Program-made: the position numbers and the translations under genes | Assembly (NCBI RefSeq): GCF_000003815.2 | Contig: NC_049983.1 | Location: 16,625,856-16,689,855, forward strand | Length of the DNA stretch: 64,000 bases | Direction of reading: 5' to 3' | DNA from: Branchiostoma floridae | Taxonomy: Eukaryota; Chordata; Leptocardii; Amphioxiformes; Branchiostomatidae | The notes under the pieces: model-generated | Databases searched by the model: none | What the model saw: only the letters and a program-made list of their open reading frames with translations | Told to the model about the DNA's origin: nothing | Part shown: positions 34,107 through 45,800 of the stretch, piece by piece | Layout of the letters: each line of letters begins with the position of its first letter | Position numbering within the stretch: position 1 is the stretch's first letter

Positions 34107-34514
34107 TTACCTTGCAGGATCTAAGAAAGCCGTTCGCAAGGGCGTCCCTGGTTTGTGTTTACTAAAGATTGTTCTACCTTTTCAGACAGCTTCGTCACGT
34201 CGGTACTTGACTCAGCACTTGGTGGCCGTGTAACACATTATTGCCGCCATGTCGTCTGCCAACTTGGCCCTCACCTTCACTAACATCAGCACTTTTGTTG
34301 ATAGAATATACTAAGCACAGAGACTTTCCTGTGGTCACCCGCATTTCTACTGGTGATAAATCCTCACAGAACTACAGATGGTTCTGGTACTAGACTAACT
34401 AGTAAATGCACAGTCAAGGGTAGGGCACAGATAGCAGTTCAACCTGGCGCCTGTTTCGTTTTCAAAGATTGGGAGTGAAGTATTGTTTTAGCTATGTATT
34501 TGAGTGTCTGTATC

Positions 34515-34662
<148 letters not shown>

Positions 34663-35710
34663 TTTAATTGTGCCTGTCTATTCGAATGGAGAAGCAAACG
34701 GCGAAATGTTGGGTAAAGAATCCCTTCGTGGTTTAAACTAGGAAGACGTGGGTTGCTCTGAGGCTGACCCGCACACCTGTGTTCTTAGCTCAAATGTCCA
34801 CATTCTCTTTGTCTTTTAATCCCACTCGGTTTCCAAAAGGCCGTCGCAAGGAACTAACCGATCGCGATGTTATTGAATTTGATAAGTCTTATAGTTATGC
34901 CTCATATACGAGTTATATGCAAGTTGTTTGCCGGTTCAGGTTTTGAACCTTTATGAACGCACCTTGTATTCATACTAAAACTCCAGAACCACGTTGGTTA
35001 CATCAGACATTCAATATGATTGACATCTCGATTCACCAAACGCGGAAACCTGCGAGCTGGCTCAATGCACATCTGGCCGTACAAATTCGCCAATGGAGCT
35101 GTGGCCTTGAAACGAACCGAGCATCTGATGATGGGAAAATGATAACGCTGATTTATAAAGCTTAACTAAGGTTTAACACCTTATTTTACAGACACAATGC
35201 TTTCAGGCAAAACGAACACAAACACAAACACACCGCGAACATAAATTCCGCTAAGATCTCAAGAGCACAAAGTCACCATGGTTATTAAATGTCAAGAGAT
35301 TAAGTTTCTTTAGGAGTCAACAAAAGGTCCTTGTAAATGACCGGTGGCCTGCCCACTCCTCGCACCTGTGTCCACTGCGACGTCTGGAAAGGTAACAGTA
35401 ATAAAGGTCGTCGGACCGTCCGGGGTTTCAAGGGTCGAGGCGTGGTATTCTGTAGGTGACCTTGAACTAGAAACCTACTGTGGTCTGGACATGACAGTAA
35501 AAGTGTACATGTAGGTTATGGAATTACGGTAGGGAAAGGTGCGGTTACGGGGGTAAGGTTTGAAACGAATGTTCAGTGTGGGTATCCCTAATGTTTAGGT
35601 GTTTGTCGCTTCTATATGTACTGAAGAAAGTTAAGTTAGTTCAACAGCCTTTTTGAGGTTGTAGGATCAGTGGGTTGCCATGCACTGTAACGGTATATAG
35701 GGCACGGTAT
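34663..35710. other. Intergenic, nothing assignable
   Basis: A small (ACAAAC)n tract lies near 35216-35232. No supported gene. Confidence 0.4.
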
Positions 35711-35714
35711 TGGA

Positions 35715-35905
35715 TGGCGGAGCCTATCCCTCTCTTTCACCGCCTTGTTTAAAAACTTTAAAGTCCCCAATCAAAGCCATTTTCACTCCTGAGTGCAGTG
35801 AGGAAAATTATGTGAAGTGCCCAAGGACACAATGTCTAGCCAGGAATCATGAATCAAACCTGTGGCCTCTTGATCTCAAGCTCATGTCCGCTAGATATAC
35901 GTATA
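35715..35905 (-). mobile_element. tRNA-derived SINE copy, decayed
   Basis: On the - strand 'ATGAGCTTGAGATCAAGAGG' and a B-box-like 'AGGTTTGATTC' are followed by 'GTGTCCTTGGGCACTTCACA', 'TTTCCTCACTGCACTCAGG' and a tail, the order seen in SINEs of the same general type as the one at 17343-17585. The A box is degraded. Confidence 0.5.
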
Positions 35906-36466
35906 CGCCAATACGTAGACCATTCAGGATTAGAATTTCAAAGTTTTCTTTTTTAATTTCAATTGATAGCATAACTAGCTATGATATATTCTGACACAAT
36001 CGCTAAGTGTGAAACTTTGGATCATTTCAAGTTGAATTAGACCCATATACCTCCATTCTCATTTTTCAAAGGATAATAAGACATAAGAGAAAGAGTGACA
36101 TTTTTCCGGTTGAATTGTTAACGCTTTCTTCACGCGTTTAAGACTATCATCAACGCAATGTATTTTCAAATTATATCAGGAGTTGTTTTAATTTGTGTAT
36201 CATAAACGTGTTTTTTGTAGCATTGGCCACCAAACGGCCGTTATCTCACTCCAGGCTTTCTCTCCAAATCCCTTATCAAATATTTTGACAAACGATTTTG
36301 TGGTGATTCATCAGAAGCCAACATTGTGTGTTCTTTCTCTGATCCAATTAAGTTACACGATAACACTAGACTTAAAGGGCTTGTTCAAGTGATATTATGG
36401 GTCCAACCGAGCATGCGCAACGAAACGAATTGTTGGCAATACGTCACCAGAGCTATATTACATGTA

Positions 36467-36662
36467 CTGTAAATGCAGAAACTTTCGCGGTGGTTTTTAT
36501 GTTGGCGTTTTTCGCGGCGACCACTTCACCGCGAAGTTAAAACCACTGTGTACATTTTTCCATGGCAGTAAGAGACTACAGTGCATGGTGCTACCGCGAA
36601 CTTAAAACCACCGCGAAAAGTCCTTTTCCCGGTACCGCGAAATTAAATTCCCGCATTTACAG
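36467..36662. mobile_element. MITE with CTGTAAATGC ends, 196 bp
   Basis: The left end CTGTAAATGC and the right end GCATTTACAG are inverted repeats. A second nested pair (TTCGCGGTGGTTTT and AAAACCACCGCGAA) and further TACCGCGAA motifs make the element a folded structure. The left flank ends TA but the right flank does not repeat it cleanly. Open frames inside are not genes. Confidence 0.7.
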
Positions 36663-38640
36663 CATATTGAACAAAACATGTGTGGGCATCGTTGTGAAAA
36701 TCGAATCAATGGTACTGTACAGTGAACTGGTTACTGGGGCAAGAACACCGGATCGTCGGTCCCCACCTGCGCATGCGTTTTAAGGATGTTAATTAACGGG
36801 ACTTTAAGGCCCACATGGGAGTCACTTGCAGCAAACAGAACTCTTCGGAGACATTAACTTAAGGAGGATTTAAACGAGGGGAGGAAAAGCAGAGACTTGC
36901 CTCAGGAATCAAACGCACAAGGCGTAAAACAATTATTGAGTACATTATATCGAGTACAGTACTACTCATGGTCTTACAACACCGCCACAAGTCCCTACTA
37001 CTATCACTAATATGTACGAAGAGAGAGACTAAGACATATTGTATGAAACAAAACATTTTCAGGCATCGTTATAAAAATAGAGGCAATGGTCGAGACAAGA
37101 ACTGTTAGAGAACTTCGCTTTTGACATATTGCGCAGAGAGGATATCACTACGCATGCGTTAAAACCACGAATCTCCTAAAAAAAAAACTCAAATCAGACA
37201 ACAGGCTGTTTTTTACTGAGGTCATGAGGGAAGAGGTAAGGGTCAGGCAAAATGCAGATTACAATGAGTAAAGTCCAAACAGATTTATGAATACGTATGT
37301 TTACAAATACGTGACATGGAGGAAAACCCTCTTCTTTGACTCTTTCATTCGTCTTGAAAGACGGTTCTTGAGAAGTCTTCTACAACACCTAGTTTTCCGT
37401 CTGGCAGTATGCTGTTACAGCCTGTCACGAATAACACCACTTTTTTCGCGTCCATAAACACTTGAAAACCACATTGCCGTGCCGGTGGACATTATCAAAC
37501 ATAGCGGAGAGATTTGCCGTGGATTAGAGAGGAAATTGCGGCAGTGACTTGTGCAAACAACCTGCTTGTGTTGCGTACTATGGTTTGCTAACCCAATTAG
37601 CTTCATGTGGCTCCACAACTTTGCGTTCTGTAGAGCTATTCAGCAACTTTTCAACAGGACTATGTCAGTTTAACCACATATGGAAGGGTCCACAGATTCT
37701 AGTGAAGAAAGGGCAGAAAATATATCAATCATACCCACCTAAATAAAGACTGGCTGTATGAACAATATTTTTATTCTGAAACACTTTCGCTTCAAGACTT
37801 CAACGTGTCTTGAAAATGTGAACGTTTCTTTGTCGTATATGATTTTTAGTCCGTAGCGATGCATTTGTCTGTAGCACTTTCAGCTTTACTGTTTCATGCA
37901 CCCACAGGGGTCAAACATGTGGAAAAACAAACAACAACACAAACATTTTGATATACCCACTGTCATTAGTAGTCTAGTGTGTCAACCTCATCATGATAGA
38001 CTTATGCACTGGATTTTACTCGTTAATCTGTTGAGGCAACTTTGCAATACCGTAACGAAAGTCTTTTGAGTTGCTTCATTCTAGTTGCGTAATATAACTA
38101 TAGCACCGAATGTTGTACGACGCATCCACGACGGTCTTACGAACGTGCCCGATCAATCATTAGCTGTCGTTAATTAGTCGTGCGACGTATATGAAATAGA
38201 GGCTGAAAATATGTGTGAGTATGACTGACTATGATTTGGGGTCCTGTCCTGATTGTCACGTCGCCTTTCGTAACGTAAGGTTATATTTAACCTGGTGGCT
38301 GGTGTCGCGATGTGTAAACACGCCGCTCTGACGAGGGCCTATTGTTTCACGGTTTGGAGAGCCCCGGCTTCGTCAAGAGTGGGACAATATTGGTTCTTCT
38401 CATGGCAGCCCGTACCTGGGCACTTATTAAACTCACCTGGGCCTCTGATGTAGCCGACACTGGGGTCGAGGGGGTCTCTCATTGTGCTGGTAAAACGTGT
38501 CAGTCTGGTTTGACGTTGCATATGGGTCACAAGCTGGGAGAAGGGGGACAGTGCACCACCGTTATACTGAGGGGGTAGGTGAAACGTACCCCTCCATACC
38601 ATCGTCAGGAAAATATTAAAGGGGTGGGGAATGTGTAGGG
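36663..38640. other. Intergenic, a partial direct repeat, no gene
   Basis: Segments at about 36670-36715 and 37050-37095 share 'CAAAACAT', 'GGCATCGTT', 'AAAAT' and 'CAATGGT' in order, 380 bp apart. Open frames at 38339-38602 on both strands lack support. TCGTGCGACG and TTGTACGACG occur near 38182 and 38113. Confidence 0.4.
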
Positions 38641-38674
38641 TGGCGTTACTCTACGTGTATGTGGGCACAAACAG

Positions 38675-38830
38675 TTGAAGGAAGGAGAGAAGGAAGAAGG
38701 GAGAGAAGGAAGCGGTAGGAAGGGATAAGGAAGGGGCAAGTGAGGAAGCAAGACAGGAAGGAAGAACGGAAGGAAGAAGAAGGGAGGTTAAGGAAGGAAG
38801 GAAGAAATGAAGGAAGGAAGGGAGGTAAAG
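38675..38830. repeat. Polypurine (GGAA)n tract
   Basis: Imperfect GGAAGGAA/GAAGGG units on the + strand, about 155 bp, almost without pyrimidines. Confidence 0.9.
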
Positions 38831-38989
38831 GGAGAAATGGTACTCAAAGAAAATGGAATGGACGAAAGAAGAAAGGCAGCTACGAGAAATGTAAGGATGG
38901 CAAGAAGAGAGAAAGAAGATCAAGAATGTACGTCCCCCTCTCACTACAGATGAGATGGGGGTAGAGACCTGTCAATTTAAAACTTATGC

Positions 38990-39840
38990 ATTTATCTTTA
39001 ATCCTGTCATGTTACGCGAGATGTAACTTTGCTCGACCGCACTAAAATGGTAAACATTGACTCAACCTTCCACTGTGTTATGAATGATAATGTGCGAGAA
39101 CAGGAATGACTGTTTAGATGCGTAGATTCATGAATGAGAGAATGAATGGTTGGATGAAGAAAGGTGTCAAGGTCTCGCTCCGGCTTACATAACGAACATT
39201 CGCAGTTACCACATGTCCGAAGCAATATCACCACAAGCAAATTCCACTGACCAAGTGACATTAGTCCATTTACCACGGTTAATCTACCGTGACATTAACG
39301 CTAACCTTCTGCGAAAACAGTTATTTTCAATCAGCAAAACTTTCGGGATCAGCGAATTTTTGTTGTCCGAGCTTCTCAGGCGGCATTGAGGTGAAGTGAT
39401 GCGCGGGGAAGTGTACATCTCCGCGGCGGCCCCACAGCACGCGTGACCCGGCCAAACTGCGTCAGTGTGTGCCGGCCACGTTTGCAAACGGCAGACAGGC
39501 TGACAGAACGAATTGGCGGGAAAAACAGAGCGCGACAACCATAACGTGCCTAAACCCAAATTAGCGCGCTCATTTAGAACAAAGCTTGTCACGGGAACGT
39601 GAGAAAAATATCGCATTATAAACCGCGAACACGGAATGATAGATTGAGGTAGTTTTTCAATTGTAAGAGTCGACAGTAAATAAGTTGCAAAAACACATCT
39701 GGATGTGAGGAAATAACTTGTCTTGGCAGTATATTTGTGATAAACAAACAAAAGGACGAGTGGCCTGGCCTCCCGGACTGTGGTTGGAGAAGGGCAACTT
39801 GGCTATTTCCAAAACAACGGCAGCTAGTAGGTAGAAAGTA
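38990..39840. other. Intergenic, CpG-richer patch at 39370-39600
   Basis: The stretch 39385-39545 is richer in CpG than the surroundings (CCGCGGCGGCC, GCACGCGTGACC). An open frame of 155 codons on the - strand (39284-39751) crosses it but has no domain. It could be a promoter-like patch; no associated exon is seen. Confidence 0.3.
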
Positions 39841-39844
39841 CCAG

Positions 39845-39975
39845 TAATCTTCATTAAGTTAGAATAAAATAGTATCAAAAGTTGGCAAGGGAGTGTAGCC
39901 TGCCAGTGACCATTCCTAGGCCGGCAAACTTATCTATCGGTATTTTCTGCCACCGATAGATCTGCTTGGAGATTA
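39845..39975. mobile_element. TAATCTCC-family MITE, third copy, 5' part altered
   Basis: The right end ATCTGCTTGGAGATTA is exact. The left end is probably TAATCTTCATTAAG at 39845, followed by 'ATAAAATAGTATCAAAAG' which aligns with the core of the other copies. No 9-bp duplication is recognisable. Confidence 0.55.
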
Positions 39976-40290
39976 GGTGGAAAGGTGGTCTTGTGATTAG
40001 TTTTATTAGCTTATTACAATCTAAACGTTCTGGGTTAGAATCCCAAACAGGCCCCAAGGTTCTACTCTTTAGAAAAGGCACTTTACACATATTGCACATA
40101 TCCCTCATGTGAAAATGATGAGAACTGTTATAGCTTCGGTTAGGGACGTCCTCTAAGATGGGGTGTCCTGTGCTTGCGGAGAACCACACACCGGCAGAGC
40201 ACATTACATCGACATGTAAACCCACCACGCTCATCGAAAATAGTAGGGGCCAGTCCCGGTGTGTACGGTTTAGTACAGTCTGGCTCTGGG
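39976..40290 (+). mobile_element. tRNA-derived SINE copy
   Basis: It starts 'AAGGTGGTCTTGTGATTAG' (A-box-like), then 'CTGGGTTAGAATCCC' (B-box-like), then 'GAAAAGGCACTTTACACATA', the same order as in the 17343-17585 and 35715-35905 copies but on the + strand. It follows the MITE at 39845-39975 without a gap. Confidence 0.5.
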
Positions 40291-42149
40291 TGGACTTGAA
40301 GAGGCGATTTCCACCTGTTATGTCAGGTGGTGAAGAAGGCCTGGAACAGACTGGAGAGGGACATAGTCCATGGCCTATGCCCAAAGATGGGCATTAAACT
40401 TAAGTAAGTTAGCATGTATCAAATTTTAGGTCTTGTACATTGAATTCCCCTAGTTGCATATCATAGATTGTTTTGCTCTAGTCCATATTTTGAAATATTA
40501 GCTTTTGCTCAATAAAAAAATTCCAACGCTATGTAGTGAGATGTTTGCTTTCCTTGATCGACTACTGTACATGTATGAAACCGGTGTTTGCCTATCCAAC
40601 ACACAGCTAGCAAAAGTTGTGTTCCTTATTTGGACAACGTTGATAGGGAATGTACCACAAATATGTAGTTAGATCCCCGGAGCTAAATGAATTACGCACA
40701 CCGGTCTTATACTAATTTGTTTAGTGTATTTTCCCACAAGTCAACCAGATAATTCACAGTTTTTTTTCTTTATCCTTAATTTGTAACTTTACATCAGGAT
40801 TTTTAGAGTCAAAGAACACCTCTATCTCCCTTCTTTGGACATTTCTTTCACGTTAAGGTTGATGTACTCTAGTGACATTTCACTAAAATGCGTGCATCTT
40901 TTGGACTTTTCCCTTACCAGTACGTGTTTGAAAACACGGTATCTTGTAACCTTTGTTTTGCTTAAGTTGTTTGTGCAACCCAAGCGAGGATAACACTGTG
41001 TATTTAACCGTACGCTCCCTGGTACTTTACCGCTCTACTGCAAATTGGGAAAATTAGATAACACTGGGTATCAATCCTTGGCATTCCAACATATACATTG
41101 TACACGTAATCTTTCAGCCAACCCCACCATGTACCGCCACTCCTTTCTTTCTAGCGTCGTCTGCCCAAGTTTTTCTTGATTGATCACATTTGTTATGGCT
41201 TCCCTGTGCTGCAAATATTGGTGATGTAAAAGTACATAACGGTCCTTCGGCAAATCAGCCGTACATGAATCTTCCCACCAGGACTTCAGGCTGCCATACG
41301 TGATTGACAGGCAATATGGACGGACAAGGGAGAACCGTAGCGAGAGGGAGAGTGCTTTAATTGTGTAGCTCCAATATTAATTCTTAGTGATGTTGCATGT
41401 TTTTCTACGAAACTGTCAGTATTAAGACGAACAATTTTCTAATCTTATCCATAGAAAATTGGATTTGAGCCCCATACCGTTTACAGGAATAGTGCTTAGG
41501 TGTCTTGAATTTGTTTACTGCTACGGCGTTCAGAAATTTCTCGATAGCAGCGTTTCAAAGGTCTTGTTTTGCGTGTGTTGTTTTGATCAAAAGATATCAT
41601 GTATAACCGTAAACACGCTCTTATGACCTAATCCGACTGTTTTCGGAATGCCTGGTCGTTGATAATATACATGTAAACATCAGCAAAAATGCTGCAATAG
41701 TCGTCGTTTGCCAAAATGACACAATAGCAGTATGATTGCACTAGTATTACCTAGTATATTTTGTTGTTGCTTTTGCTGTTGTCTTCTTACGTCTATTATT
41801 TCGCTAGACGTGGCCCCTTTGTGCTGAGTAACACTTGGGTCGTTTTTGAGTCAATTGTCTCTCTCTTGGTATTTAACTCTTGGTGCCTTGTTTATTGTAG
41901 GTTTAGGTAAAAACTAAGAACGCCAGAGGAAAGGCACCTGACGCATTGTAACGTACTCCCGGATCCCGGTGGCAAAGATAAGGTTTAAAACGGTTGAAGG
42001 GCCCATAAACTGATAACAGCACAGTGCTTAATGGAGGAAATAGAGACGTCATTAGGGTAATAAAGGTGTTCAAACAGCGGGGTTAGCTAAACAGGCTTAC
42101 AGCAAAAATGACGCGTGAACAGTTGCGTGCGATGTAAGAATGTACTACA
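40291..42149. other. Intergenic, nothing assignable
   Basis: AT-rich sequence with stops in all frames. No supported feature. Confidence 0.45.
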
Positions 42150-42154
42150 GGGCA

Positions 42155-42215
42155 CGGCACGTGGTCTAGCGGTTGGCACTCCTGATTTTAGAACGTCAGG
42201 CCTATCCACAGTCCA
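42155..42215 (+). mobile_element. tRNA-like head, probably a SINE fragment
   Basis: GTGGTCTAGCGGTTGGCAC is a near-consensus tRNA A-box region and is followed by a possible anticodon arm (CCTGA...TCAGG). No convincing TPsiC arm or acceptor pairing follows, so this is not called a tRNA gene. Confidence 0.4.
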
Positions 42216-42603
42216 AGTAGTAAATCGGGGAGTCCGTGTCATATTCGAGGAAAAACATGTTCTTGAGTGAGAAACTAATCATGCCATATGAGAATATACG
42301 AGAAAATTAAAATTAGAGACAATTAGAGATCACAGAAGTTTCCCGCTGACAAAAATGAAAGGAGCACCCAGTTGTTGTAGTTGTAGAAATTACGTCAACT
42401 GTAACAGCGTGGTAGTCTCGAGTGTAACGTTAGTTGCTACTTTGGCAATTGATACTTCCTAGGCTACCACACTATTGTCACTTTCTTCACTTCTTGAATA
42501 CAGGAATAAATGGCTTGTTAGATGTGATGCCGTGTTTGTCGCTGTAACAAACTAATGTTCGCCAAATATCAATTTCTCAAGCAACTGGATATGATTTTGG
42601 AAA

Positions 42604-42650
42604 CGTTCAAACTCTGAACGCTTCAGATAACATCCGTTATCTTTCGTCAG
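42604..42650 (-). repeat. Hammerhead-like fold in a dispersed repeat (decayed)
   Basis: On the - strand a CUGANGA-type box (CTGACGA, + 42644-42650) is followed by a perfect stem (AGATAAC/GTTATCT), then GAAG where a hammerhead has GAAA, then a stem CGTTC...GAACG. The order equals that of hammerhead ribozymes found in Penelope-like elements. The A-to-G change should inactivate it. Downstream on the - strand lies TCAAGCAACTGGATATG-type sequence shared with the 33174 repeat family. Confidence 0.35.
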
Positions 42651-42847
42651 TGACACCATAATGTCCTCTTTGCACCTTGTTATTATTTTTTTTTACCTAT
42701 TAAGTTCTTTTCGCGCTCTCGCATCAGATTTGGAATCTGCATTGGACGGGATCTATAAAAGTTTCTTACTATGGCCTTACTGCACTTTGCATAAAACTTT
42801 GTTACTTTTAGCGAACAGCTTTCTGGGTACTGGTGAGGTCAAAGGGT

Positions 42848-42862
42848 AAACCAAGATGGCGG
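42848..42862 (+). promoter_or_regulatory. YY1-type motif overlapping the DALRD3 start codon
   Basis: ACCAAGATGGCGG matches the known YY1 consensus (AAnATGGCGG core). Its ATG is the DALRD3 initiator. In animals such sites often lie just downstream of the transcription start, so transcription probably begins close by. Confidence 0.45.
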
Positions 42863-45800
42863 AAAGCGGATGTTTGTTGAATAGTTTTTCGAAGGAATTT
42901 GAGGATTTTCTTGGAAATAGAGCACAGTGCAAAGACTTTAAGAAGCCAGGACGGTCCGTATTACTAAAACAAAGTACAAAACTCAGGAATGGAGACTTCG
43001 TTGTCCCGTCAGTTTTCGTAAAAGCGGCTTTTCCGGAGCAAGCGGTGAGTGGGGAGGGGGGCGTAAAAAGGGGCGGTGTTCACCAGATATTTTGATTGGT
43101 ACCAATTTTCTCTCCGTTAACGTTGTAGTTTTTTCAATAAGACATTTTTTGCACTATTGCCAGGATGCTCCTGTCAATAAGATGCTTTGTACTGCACGAA
43201 TGACAGGATTATTACACCTTTTTTTGTACTATTGACGGGGTTAATATCAGAAGCCAAGGAACTAAATTATACAACCAATCTGAGGAACATTACGTTATAT
43301 CTCTAAGTTATATCTTACAGTACCTCTAACCCTTACTATCTGTAACGTTACACCACTAACCCTGGAGATGATTCTCAATGCATATGCAAAAATGGGATCT
43401 ATTGCCACTCCTGAGCAAGACTATAGGATGGCTCTTTTACTGCCCAGCCTTTCCTGTCAATAAGACTTTTTCCACTGTTAATATTAGAAAGTTAACGTTA
43501 CTGTTTAATGTTATATTTAAGATTGTCTTTGTTTCAGAATCTTGAAAGTTTCCTATCTTCAAAAGAAGCGACTGAGTCCCTGTTGAGCTTAAGTCTACCT
43601 GTACAGCATCTAAGCACATCAGCCGATGGCAGACTCTGTGTCAAACTTTCCCAGCCTCTCACATTCCACAAGGTTCTTTCCAGTGTGGAAAAGCTGAAAT
43701 CAAACTATGGGTGCCTACATAGCAGTGGAGAGAAGGTGGCCATCGTGAATCTTGTACCAAACTACTACAGGACTTGTGATGATGATGTTAATGATGGGGG
43801 ACAGAGTTTGGTACAGCTGAGAGGAGTTTTGATAGCTTCACATGTGGCTGCTTTACTCAAGGCTAGAGGGTAAGACATACTGACTTCTGTGATTTTGTAT
43901 ACCTTGTATTATTGCTAAGATGAGTAAAAAAAAACTATACATTACTCTACATGTATCACAGACTTGTGCCCAACCCTATCCTGGGACTATGTGTATCTAT
44001 TGCATATTTGCATAGATTGACGTAAATTCCTTTTTCTTCTGGCTTCTAGTTTTGTTTCTCCATATTTCACCAAAAAATGTACAATCACATAGTCTTATCT
44101 CAAAGTACAAATGCTCTAAATCCCATACTTATATTGTTTTTAAATACATGTAATAAATGTTGCCATGTGATGTATGTTATACAGTTATTGTTGTAAGCAC
44201 TATAACCACACGTTTCACAGATTTTGTCTACAACATTCCTTTAAATCTGTCTTCCCTCCAGGTTTGTAGTACATGATGTCAGACCCAACATTCAGGGAGC
44301 ACTTGGGGACTTCTGGGACAGTCTTTGTGATGGTGTTCAGGCTTCAGCAGTGGATTTAGTCTCAGCAACTCAGGAGAAAATTCTTCAGGCAACAGCTGAG
44401 TCTAAATATAGAATATCAAACATTCAGGAGAGAAGACATTTGTCATCTCATGATGATGAAGGTATGAAGCACTGTGAAAGACGTGACGAGGGTATAAATG
44501 CATCAGGCGATAGACTGGCAAAAACTGGAGAGTTTGTCCTGCTGGATCTGAAGAAATTCATTGATGAGAATAACCTACAAACTGGTAAGTGGCTGTGTTG
44601 GGGTGTTTTTTTTGTTTTATGTTAGAAAAAGAGAAGTAATTTTGACTTTGTGTGTGCAAAATTTAGATCCGTACAATACTAGAAAAGTCTCAATGTACAA
44701 AAGTTACACAAACCAAATTCAATAAAGCTATCATCAAATAGATAGAAGACATGTATTTGTTATAGGGCATTTTTTTTCTTGCACTTGTCTGTAACATGTA
44801 AATTTGAAATGGATGACTGTTCTTTCTTTCATCATAACAGGTAAAGAATGGTATGATCCAAATCTGAAGACTGTAACAGGTGAGTGTATAATTATGCCAT
44901 TTGGTCCTTGGATAATTATGCATATAAGAGGCGAATTAGATAAACACAATGATGTAATTTCATGTTTCTTTTCTATTTTTCAGTTCTTGAAGGGCACCAG
45001 CCAACCAGGCTACTAGAAGAAGTTATTTTTCTACAAAGGACCTTAGACTCTGTGCAGACCAAGGTAAGGCTATTGTCTTTAGATTCAATGTATATATGTT
45101 TATATAGCATGTATTGATAAGAACAAGGAGCTTTTATCATTGATAAGAAATATCTTAGACCATAATTTGTCATATGGCTGTATAAAGGGATTCTGCTGTT
45201 TCTATAAAGACTTTGCTTCTCTTTTATGAGATCCAGTCTAATCTGTCAGTAATCTCTGCTTTCTTAGTTGTTTTTCTACATGTACCATTCTAGCAGGCAC
45301 CTGTTGTGGTTCACGTGGCCAGCCATGGGAGGTCATTCCACAGTCAGCAGGTGGACATGACCTGGAGGACATTGAACCCATGTGAGGTCACAACCTCTCA
45401 GGTCAGTAATTCAAGATCACAAAGTGAAATCCAATCTAAAAAAAAATGTTAAGTCTTTCTTGCATCACATGGTGTAGGGAGGTGCCTATTTCCCATTCTG
45501 AATCCCTTGGGCCAGACAGCTGTGCAAGCACAGAAAATACCGCAGCCACAGGCAGATAGTCCACTGGTACAGCACCAAGTGTTTAACTTCCATACTGTCC
45601 ACAAGTGACAAATGCTAAGCAGGGAAGACATATCTACTTTGTATGACTCAATAATTTACATATCATTTACATGCATCTCAAACACTCAATCTGAGATTTT
45701 AGATACAAAAAGGAACATCTATTTTTATCTGCAGACCCATTTGGTGTACAACTCTGTAGCAGCCAGAAAATCTACCTCTACAACAGAACAGCTCACAGCA

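Noticed and set aside
38339-38602. Overlapping open frames on both strands
   Set aside because: No recognisable domain; both strands open over the same 240 bp suggests low stop density rather than coding.
39284-39751. 155-codon frame on the - strand
   Set aside because: No domain, no splice context and composition like its surroundings; the CpG-rich patch it crosses explains the lack of stops.
42155-42215. A tRNA gene on the + strand
   Set aside because: A box is good, but there is no matching TPsiC arm or acceptor stem.
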